Below, piece by piece: positions 7,716 through 12,917 of a stretch of 12,917 nucleotides of DNA. A program made the position numbers and the translations under genes. The notes beneath the pieces are model-generated. The model did not search any database, was not told where the DNA came from, and worked only from the letters and a program-made list of their open reading frames with translations. This DNA comes from Candidatus Babelota bacterium (GTDB lineage Bacteria > JAGOBX01), in assembly GCA_017999075.1 (NCBI GenBank), contig JAGOBX010000050.1:1-12917 (forward strand), written 5' to 3'. Numbering within the stretch: the stretch's first letter is position 1; every line of letters begins with the position of its first letter.

Positions 7716-8126
7716 TTAAGTTTCTAAAATTTTCAATGTTTCATCTTTACCCGGATAAACCACATTAACTCCGCCAATTTTTTTAAATATTTCATATTTT
7801 ATATCAGAATCAACTTCAACATAAATTTTTTCAACTAACAATTCCTTAAACTCACTAACTAATAAAATACTTTCATTTAATAATTCCGGCAAACAAATAA
7901 AAACAGATTCAATATTTTTATTCACAAAATTTAAATTTTCAAAAATATTGTTATATTTTGTTATGACTGCGGCAGTTAACGATTTATTTAAAAAAAAATT
8001 TTCATTTTCAAATATTTTGTTATTATCTCCAATCAGAATAATATCGTTTTTGAATTGAAATAATAAACGCATTACCCGAAAACTAAAACTATCGCAACCG
8101 ATTATTATATTTTTTTTCTTTCCCAT
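7716..8126 (-). CDS. Degenerate RCK/TrkA-N-like protein without a TrkA-C domain
   Basis: A 136-residue protein that aligns by eye along its whole length with the N-terminal domain of the KtrA encoded just upstream. Matching segments are NIIIG versus FVVIG, the ESVFICLPE region versus NAVIVSVGP, and GGVNVVYPGKDETLKI versus GATKIIYPEKEEALRL. The dinucleotide-binding motif is eroded: KtrA has G8, G10 and G13 in GxGxxG, while here the equivalents are G10, D12 and S15. The acidic end of the second strand (DD in KtrA) reads GD. There is no TrkA-C domain. Start ATG 8126 has AAAGG eight bases upstream. The gene is in the potassium operon (45 bases after ktrA, 24 before the small ORF). It may be a regulatory subunit of the Ktr ring that does not bind nucleotide normally, or a decaying duplicate. 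Confidence 0.75.
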   Translation of the reverse strand: MGKKKNIIIGCDSFSFRVMRLLFQFKNDIILIGDNNKIFENENFFLNKSLTAAVITKYNNIFENLNFVNKNIESVFICLPELLNESILLVSEFKELLVEKIYVEVDSDIKYEIFKKIGGVNVVYPGKDETLKILET

Positions 8127-8171
8127 AATGATTGCCTTTCTATTTTTTATTTTTAAACTATTTCTAAAAAA

Positions 8172-8819
8172 TTAAGATAAAAATTTATCTATATTCTTTT
8201 TTTCTCCTAAAAGAAAAAGACTGTGCCTGCTATTTAAAATAATCTCAGGATCAGGTATTTCAACTGTAGAATTACCATTTATTTTTATACCGATTATCAA
8301 AATAGAAAATCTTTTTCTTATGTCTAATTCCCGTATTGACTTATCTTGATATTTTGACGGACAATTTATTTCAATCAAATGATACTCATCTGTTATCGGT
8401 ATATATTCCATCACATTTTTAAAACTTAAAACGCCTGCCAAACGCAGAGCTTCCTCTTTTTCAGGATAAATAATTTTTGTCGCTCCAACGGTTTTCAAAA
8501 GTTCGTAATGATCATCTGATAAGGCTTTTGCTATTATATGCTTTACATTAAGTTGTCTTAAATGATGCACAACAAGAATACTTGATTCTATATCCGGACC
8601 AACACTGACAATAACAGCATTATAATCTGTTATATTTATTTCTTTTAACACATCAATTTTGGAAGCATCAGCAATTATTGCCTGATTCACATATTTTTTT
8701 ATATCATCAATTTTATCTTTATTATCATCAATGACTACAACTTCATTTCCTTTTTGCACAAGTTCTTTAGCAGCATATCTGCCAAAACTTCCCAATCCAA
8801 TAACTACAAATTTTTTCAT
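8172..8819 (-). CDS. ktrA: KtrA/TrkA-type K+ uptake regulatory subunit
   Basis: Cytoplasmic RCK protein that forms a gating ring under KtrB and binds nucleotides. It is 215 residues, typical for single-RCK KtrA (TrkA proper has two repeats and is about twice as long). The TrkA-N Rossmann domain spans about 1-130, with GLGSFG (8-13), the acidic end of strand two at D31/D32, and the GATKIIYPE segment (112-120). The TrkA-C domain spans about 135-213; in relatives it can bind c-di-AMP. The SD (AGGTGG) overlaps the ktrB stop codon and the ATG is 10 bases after it, so translation is probably coupled. The KtrA versus TrkA name rests on length and pairing with KtrB. Confidence 0.93.
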   Translation of the reverse strand: MKKFVVIGLGSFGRYAAKELVQKGNEVVVIDDNKDKIDDIKKYVNQAIIADASKIDVLKEINITDYNAVIVSVGPDIESSILVVHHLRQLNVKHIIAKALSDDHYELLKTVGATKIIYPEKEEALRLAGVLSFKNVMEYIPITDEYHLIEINCPSKYQDKSIRELDIRKRFSILIIGIKINGNSTVEIPDPEIILNSRHSLFLLGEKKNIDKFLS

Positions 8820-8829
8820 AATTTCCCAC

Positions 8830-10212
8830 CTATCCTATATAAATATCTTCTTCTGAATACCTTACAGAAGATTCTATCTGCTTTCCTGCGAAAAACAATC
8901 CTATTGTCAAAGGCCCGACACGGCCTATAAACATAGTTATTGTTAAAAAAAATTTCCCGATAAAACTTAGTTTTGATGTAATACCCATTGATAAACCTGT
9001 ATTTCCCAATGCGGAAGTAATTTCAAACAGCAATTCGAGTAATGAAACTTTTTCTGTATATAACAAGATAAGCAAATCTGCAAATATAATAATGATAAAC
9101 CAGACAAAAATTCCTGCTGCTTTCGTTATGGATTTATTTGGAATCTGATGTTTAAAAATATGTATGTTATTTTCTCTGCCACGCAATTGATAAATTAAAA
9201 AAATCAGTATCAGTCCCATAGTTGTAACCTTAATTCCTCCGCCTGTACTGCCGGGAGCCGCTCCTGTAAACATTTGAAAAATTAAATATGTTAAACTGCC
9301 TGAATGCATTTTACTTATATCCATTGTATTAAAACCGTCAGTAGTTGAAGCAGAAATAGATTGAAAAACAGAAATCTGCCATTTATCATATTCGCTTAAA
9401 CCTGATTGCCAATTTTCCGAAAAATAGATGATATAACTTCCAATTGTTATAAAAACTATAGTTGTCAATATGACAAATTTTGAATGAACCGAAAGAGAAA
9501 ATACGTGCTTATTTTTTAGTTTTTTCCGAAATATTATAAAAATTTCATATATGACAATAAACCCTATTCCGCCGGCAAGCGACAAAATATTGATTGTCAT
9601 ATTTAATATTATATTGCAGTTGTATTTCATTAAACTGTCAGGGAAAACCGAAAATCCGGCAGTACAAAATGCTGATATTGAATGAAATATTCCAAGATAA
9701 ACCGATCTGCGCAAGGAATATGTATCAAGAAATACTCCAGTAAGAATTGCAGCGCCGATTACCTCAAATATTGCAGTGAAAATTATTACTGAAATTAAAA
9801 ATTTATTTAATTGCCCGTAACTTGTACCTGATATTGATTCAACCGCCACATTTTTTGAAAACAGCGATATTTTCACATCAAACATAGAAATTAAACAAAT
9901 AATTATCGACATATAACCAATGCCGCCTACCTGAAAAATACATAAAAGAACAATTTGACCAAACAAACTGTAATAACTGCCTATATCTACAACTGAAAGA
10001 CCTGATGTGCTTATGCCTGATGTTGCTACAAAAAGAGAGTCAATAAACGGCTGATATGTATTTTTTGAAGAAGATATTGGAAGCGATAGCAATAAAGCTC
10101 CTATTAATGTAACAAATGCATATCCTGCAACAAGAAACTGAAAAGGAGTGAATATAGGCGTATATTTTTTCAATTTCAACATTTTTTTTATATTTATAAC
10201 AAAATTACTCAT
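8830..10212 (-). CDS. ktrB: KtrB/TrkH-type potassium (or Na+/K+) uptake channel subunit
   Basis: Integral membrane ion-conducting subunit, 460 residues, in the KtrB size range. Four MPM-like repeats are visible by their pore loops: STSGLS (G71), CTAGFS (G186), TTDGFN (G293) and GNTGLS (G406). These are the four selectivity-filter glycines of the Trk/Ktr/HKT superfamily. GAAPGSTGGGIK (318-327) is the flexible intramembrane gating loop of the third repeat. R431 in FIGRVGP matches the conserved arginine of the last helix. GGAG seven bases before the ATG supports this start. It is the first gene of the potassium operon, about 25 bases after a strong promoter. All filter glycines are present, so K+ selectivity is expected, but Na+ coupling cannot be judged. 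Confidence 0.95.
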   Translation of the reverse strand: MSNFVINIKKMLKLKKYTPIFTPFQFLVAGYAFVTLIGALLLSLPISSSKNTYQPFIDSLFVATSGISTSGLSVVDIGSYYSLFGQIVLLCIFQVGGIGYMSIIICLISMFDVKISLFSKNVAVESISGTSYGQLNKFLISVIIFTAIFEVIGAAILTGVFLDTYSLRRSVYLGIFHSISAFCTAGFSVFPDSLMKYNCNIILNMTINILSLAGGIGFIVIYEIFIIFRKKLKNKHVFSLSVHSKFVILTTIVFITIGSYIIYFSENWQSGLSEYDKWQISVFQSISASTTDGFNTMDISKMHSGSLTYLIFQMFTGAAPGSTGGGIKVTTMGLILIFLIYQLRGRENNIHIFKHQIPNKSITKAAGIFVWFIIIIFADLLILLYTEKVSLLELLFEITSALGNTGLSMGITSKLSFIGKFFLTITMFIGRVGPLTIGLFFAGKQIESSVRYSEEDIYIG

Positions 10213-10242
10213 AAAATTTCTCCGCGTATCAGACTTAATAAA

Positions 10243-10270
10243 ATTATATCATAAAATATAATTTTGTCTA
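10243..10270 (-). promoter_or_regulatory. Sigma70-type promoter of the potassium operon
   Basis: On the minus strand TAGACA (10265-10270, five of six) is 16 bases from a perfect TATAAT (10243-10248). TGA directly before it makes an extended -10 element. Transcription would begin near 10236, giving a leader of about 25 bases before ktrB. That is too short for a large riboswitch, so control probably acts on initiation. Confidence 0.65.
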
Positions 10271-10280
10271 TTTAGAGGGA

Positions 10281-10320
10281 GTTAAAATATATGAAAAGTC
10301 TGTTAAAATTCCGTTAATAA
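10281..10320 (-). promoter_or_regulatory. Phased GTTAAAAT repeats upstream of ktrB: candidate KdpE binding array
   Basis: Read on the plus strand, GTTAAAAT occurs exactly at 10281-10288 and 10302-10309, 21 bases apart (two helical turns). GTTAATAA follows 11 bases later (10313-10320). A looser match, TGAAAAGT (10292-10299), sits midway between the first two. The array begins 11 bases upstream of the ktrB -35 box. OmpR-family regulators typically bind direct repeats on one helix face just above -35. KdpE encoded in the same operon is the natural candidate, which is an inference from position. Confidence 0.4.
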
Positions 10321-10431
10321 ATCAAATTTAAAAAAATTTTATACATTTTGAGCATCATTTTCAGCATTATCAATAAAACCTCCAGCATAACAAAATATTT
10401 TCTGTTTGTTTTAGAAAAAACCCAGCAATGA

Positions 10432-10460
10432 TTGACAAAATCTATCCAATATATTATATA
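10432..10460 (+). promoter_or_regulatory. Sigma70-type promoter for lemA
   Basis: A perfect TTGACA (10432-10437), a 17-base spacer and TATATA (10455-10460, five of six). Transcription would start near 10467, leaving about 70 bases of AT-rich leader before the lemA start codon. Confidence 0.65.
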
Positions 10461-10537
10461 TTTTTTTATAATTTTAATATATTATAAATAAGATCATATA
10501 AATTATATTTTTTAGATAAACAGAGGATTGATTTCTT

Positions 10538-11104
10538 TTGAGTTTTATCATTGCAGGAATAATAATCGTTGTTATTATATGGATAATATTTTTTTACAAC
10601 CGTATAATTAAACATTCTAATTTAATAGAAGAAGCGTGGAGCGATATTGATATTCAGTTGAAACGGAGGCATGATCTTGTCCCTAATCTGGTAACAACAG
10701 TTCAAGGATATGCGATGCATGAACAGGAAACATTAAAAAAAGTAGCTGAATTGAGGAATATATTAAACAATACAGAAAAACAAAAAATCGATTTACACAT
10801 GGAATCGGAATTGTCTCGCGGATTAAAATCAGTTTTTGCATTGTCAGAACAGTATCCTGAACTAAAAGCAGACAAAAATTTTCTTTATTTGCAGAAGAAT
10901 CTTATTGAAATTGAAGATGCGATTCAATATTCACGGCGTTATTATAACGGAACAGTAAGAGATTATTCGATAGTTTTAGAATCTTTTCCTAATAATATCA
11001 TTAACATACTTTTCAAATTTTCAAAAAAAGAATATTTTACAATCGAATACAGTACTATACGCAATAATCCGTCTGTGGATTTTGACAGGAATACAAAAAA
11101 ATGA
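10538..11104 (+). CDS. lemA: LemA family protein
   Basis: Membrane-anchored helical protein of the LemA family (188 residues, family usual size about 185-200). One N-terminal membrane helix (about 3-19) precedes a long helical-bundle domain exposed outside the membrane. Family landmarks are YNRIIKHSNLIEEAWSDIDI (20-39), the RRHDLVPNLV motif (43-52), YPELKADKNFLYLQKNL (106-122), and EIEDAIQYSRRYYNGTVRDY (124-143). The start is TTG at 10538, with GAGGA 10 bases upstream; no ATG lies near. The gene overlaps the next by four bases (ATGA), so the two are coupled. LemA's biochemical role is not settled. Pairing with DUF2207 proteins recurs in many bacteria and suggests shared envelope work. Confidence 0.93.
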   Translation: MSFIIAGIIIVVIIWIIFFYNRIIKHSNLIEEAWSDIDIQLKRRHDLVPNLVTTVQGYAMHEQETLKKVAELRNILNNTEKQKIDLHMESELSRGLKSVFALSEQYPELKADKNFLYLQKNLIEIEDAIQYSRRYYNGTVRDYSIVLESFPNNIINILFKFSKKEYFTIEYSTIRNNPSVDFDRNTKK

Positions 11105-12917
11105 AGAAAATTATCACATTAACTTTTATTCATTTATATGTCTTGCTGTTTGCAGCGAATGCCGCAGAATATATTGAAAAATTCACATCATTTATCTCAA
11201 TCCATGAGGACGGTTCTATCACTGTCAAAGAAGAAATCACAGTTCAAGCAGAAAATATTAAAATTAAACGCGGAATATATCGCGATTTTCCCACTAAATA
11301 TCCGGTTTCTTTTGGACTTCCTTTTGCAATATATTATTATAATACTCCGTTTGAAATAATATCTATACTTAAAAATGATTTAAAAGAACCATATCATATA
11401 GTAAATCGTGATAATGGAATTCGAATTTATATTGGAGAAAATAATCATTTTTTAGAAAATAAAAAATATACTTATACAATCGAATACAAAACTTCAAGAC
11501 AGCTCGGACATTTTAAAAACCATGACGAATTATACTGGAATGTTACAGGTAACAATTGGGAATTTCCTATTTCATCGGCGGCTGCATATATAAAATTACC
11601 TAAAAAATTTGACGCAAAAATTTTAGAAATGAATTCTTATACAGGCAGACAAGGCTCTAAAGAGTCTGATTGTAAAAATTCTTTGACTGAAGATAATCTT
11701 GTTAATTTTGTTACAACCCGCGTATTAGAACCAGGAGAAGGCCTCACAATTTATTTATCATGGCCCAAAGGATTTGTAAAAATTCCATCGGGCAGTGAAA
11801 AAATCATTTATATTTTTAAAGATAATATGCTGCTCTTATCATCCCTTATATCAGGATTTATTATATTTATTTATTATTTAATTTGGTGGTTTAAAGTTGG
11901 AAAAGATCCTGCACGAGGCACGATTATCCCTGAATTTTCGCCGCCTGAAAATATGTCGCCGGCATCAGTCCGTTATATATATAAAATGGGGTATGACAAC
12001 AAAACATTTACTGCTTCAATAGTAAGTATGGCAATAAAAAAATATCTTATTATAAAAGAAGATAATAAAAATTTCACTCTTGTTAAGCAGAAGAATGCAG
12101 ATATAAATGCTTTATCTGAAGAAGAACAAAAAGCAGCCAAAGCATTATTTCGCGATAACGACGAAATTACGCTGACACATAAAAATAATGAATCTGTCAG
12201 TAAAACATTACGGTGTCATGAAACCATTCTAAAAAATAAATATTTAAATGTAATCTTTAATAATAATAAGACCCAGGCAATTATAGGATTGGTTTTATCC
12301 ATAATTTTACTTATTTCCTCTCTTATTGCAGGACAGCATTCATCCAGTATTTTTATTTTTGCCTGGGTATCAATATGGAGTATAGGAGTATCAGTATTGC
12401 TTATTGCATCAGGAAAAACATGGAAATCGTTAAAATCGAAATTTTCGATATCCAATCTTATTGCTTCTTTATTTATTACTGCATTCAGCATTCCTTTTAT
12501 TGGAGGAGAATTGTTCGGATTGAAAGAATTAGCAACAAACACAGGAGCAGGATTTATTATAATATTGCTTTTAATTATTGGAATAAATATACTTTTCTTC
12601 TATTTATTAAAAGCTCCGACTAAAACCGGCAGAAAAATTATGGATAAAATTGAAGGATTCCGTATGTTTCTTGAAACCAGTGATAGGGAAATATTAAACC
12701 GGTTTCCTGATTACAATGTTACATATGAAATATATGAGATGTTTTTGCCATATGCTATCGCTCTTGATTTAGAGCATAAATGGCAAAAAAAATTCGAAGC
12801 ATTATTATCTGGTATTACAAATACACACAACTCAAAAATATACTGGTATCATAATTTTGATAATACTTCTTCTTTTAACCAGTTAGGAAGTCATTTGAGC
12901 AGCGGAATAAGCAGAAG
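11101..12917 (+). CDS. DUF2207 domain membrane protein (3' end off window)
   Basis: 605 codons are visible from ATG 11101, whose ATGA overlaps the lemA stop; AGGA lies 10 bases upstream. The signal peptide is residues 1-21 (cleavage near ANA|AEY). A periplasmic beta-rich DUF2207 domain (about 22-225) follows, with hallmarks ITVKEEITV, RGIYRDFP (57-64) and LYWNVTGNNWEFPI (144-157). A membrane helix (about 243-264) leads to a cytoplasmic segment beginning VGKDPARGTIIPEFSPP. Further helices lie at about 391-410, 416-436, 452-468 and 483-503, followed by a soluble C-terminal region with KIEGFRMFLETSDRE (517-531). Relatives often end in a Gly/Ser-rich tail; the visible GSHLSSGIS suggests that the end is near. 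Function is not established. Confidence 0.9.
   Translation, partial: MKKIITLTFIHLYVLLFAANAAEYIEKFTSFISIHEDGSITVKEEITVQAENIKIKRGIYRDFPTKYPVSFGLPFAIYYYNTPFEIISILKNDLKEPYHIVNRDNGIRIYIGENNHFLENKKYTYTIEYKTSRQLGHFKNHDELYWNVTGNNWEFPISSAAAYIKLPKKFDAKILEMNSYTGRQGSKESDCKNSLTEDNLVNFVTTRVLEPGEGLTIYLSWPKGFVKIPSGSEKIIYIFKDNMLLLSSLISGFIIFIYYLIWWFKVGKDPARGTIIPEFSPPENMSPASVRYIYKMGYDNKTFTASIVSMAIKKYLIIKEDNKNFTLVKQKNADINALSEEEQKAAKALFRDNDEITLTHKNNESVSKTLRCHETILKNKYLNVIFNNNKTQAIIGLVLSIILLISSLIAGQHSSSIFIFAWVSIWSIGVSVLLIASGKTWKSLKSKFSISNLIASLFITAFSIPFIGGELFGLKELATNTGAGFIIILLLIIGINILFFYLLKAPTKTGRKIMDKIEGFRMFLETSDREILNRFPDYNVTYEIYEMFLPYAIALDLEHKWQKKFEALLSGITNTHNSKIYWYHNFDNTSSFNQLGSHLSSGISR

Larger units (their letters stand above)
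10213..10537. promoter_or_regulatory. Divergent promoter region between ktrB and lemA
   Basis: 325 AT-rich bases with no gene of convincing length. It holds a strong minus-strand promoter with upstream phased repeats next to ktrB, and a strong plus-strand promoter for lemA; each is listed separately. Between them (about 10321-10431) I see only AT-rich sequence. The two promoters are about 160 bases apart and do not overlap. Confidence 0.6.

Noticed and set aside
10213-10270. A c-di-AMP (ydaO-type) riboswitch upstream of ktrB, as known for some ktr genes
   Set aside because: The predicted promoter leaves only about 25 bases of leader, and no GC-containing stems are visible there.
10291-10317. 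Eight-codon plus-strand ORF (MKSLLKFR) preceded by GAGGGAG
   Set aside because: It lies inside the upstream control region of ktrB, has no plus-strand promoter before it, and is too short to support.
12216-12542. 108-codon minus-strand frame within the DUF2207 gene
   Set aside because: It is wholly antisense to a well-supported coding region, with no ribosome site or recognisable domain.

Overview
The window is AT-rich chromosomal DNA from a bacterium. Three periplasmic solute-binding proteins carry plain signal-peptidase-I type signal peptides with no lipobox cysteine, which suggests a diderm (Gram-negative type) envelope. Start codons include ATG, GTG and TTG, most preceded by good Shine-Dalgarno (SD) sequences. 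Nothing here fixes the phylum. A low-GC diderm lineage such as Elusimicrobiota or Spirochaetota is a guess only. No tRNA, rRNA, CRISPR array or mobile element was seen.

Region 1 (1-3904, minus strand) holds three tandem paralogous branched-chain-amino-acid-type (LivK/Peripla_BP_6) binding proteins, the last cut by the left edge. A small membrane protein of unknown function precedes them. No permease or ATPase of the transporter lies in the window. The 251-base gap between the first two binding-protein genes holds weak hairpins and an isolated, near-perfect SD sequence.

Region 2 (4260-10212, minus strand) is a compact potassium operon, transcribed in the order ktrB, ktrA, a degenerate RCK-like gene, a 31-codon small ORF, kdpD, kdpE. 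All gaps are 45 bases or less, and kdpD/kdpE overlap by 4. KtrB and KtrA form a K+ (or Na+/K+) uptake channel and its nucleotide-gated cytoplasmic ring. KdpD/KdpE is the turgor/K+-sensing two-component system that usually controls the KdpFABC pump. No kdpFABC is present, so the sensor pair probably controls the Ktr system it is encoded with. A TG-extended sigma70-type promoter lies just upstream of ktrB. Above its -35 box is a helically phased set of GTTAAAAT-like repeats, a candidate binding array for KdpE (an OmpR-family regulator).

Region 3 (10538-12917, plus strand) is divergent from the potassium operon. It has a consensus-like promoter (TTGACA-17-TATATA), then lemA, then a translationally coupled DUF2207 membrane protein cut by the right edge. 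This is a recurrent pair whose biochemical role is poorly known.

The most notable points are the KdpDE-Ktr coupling with its promoter repeats and the RCK paralogue that has lost its glycine-rich nucleotide-binding motif. The unexplained small ORF between that gene and kdpD also deserves a look.
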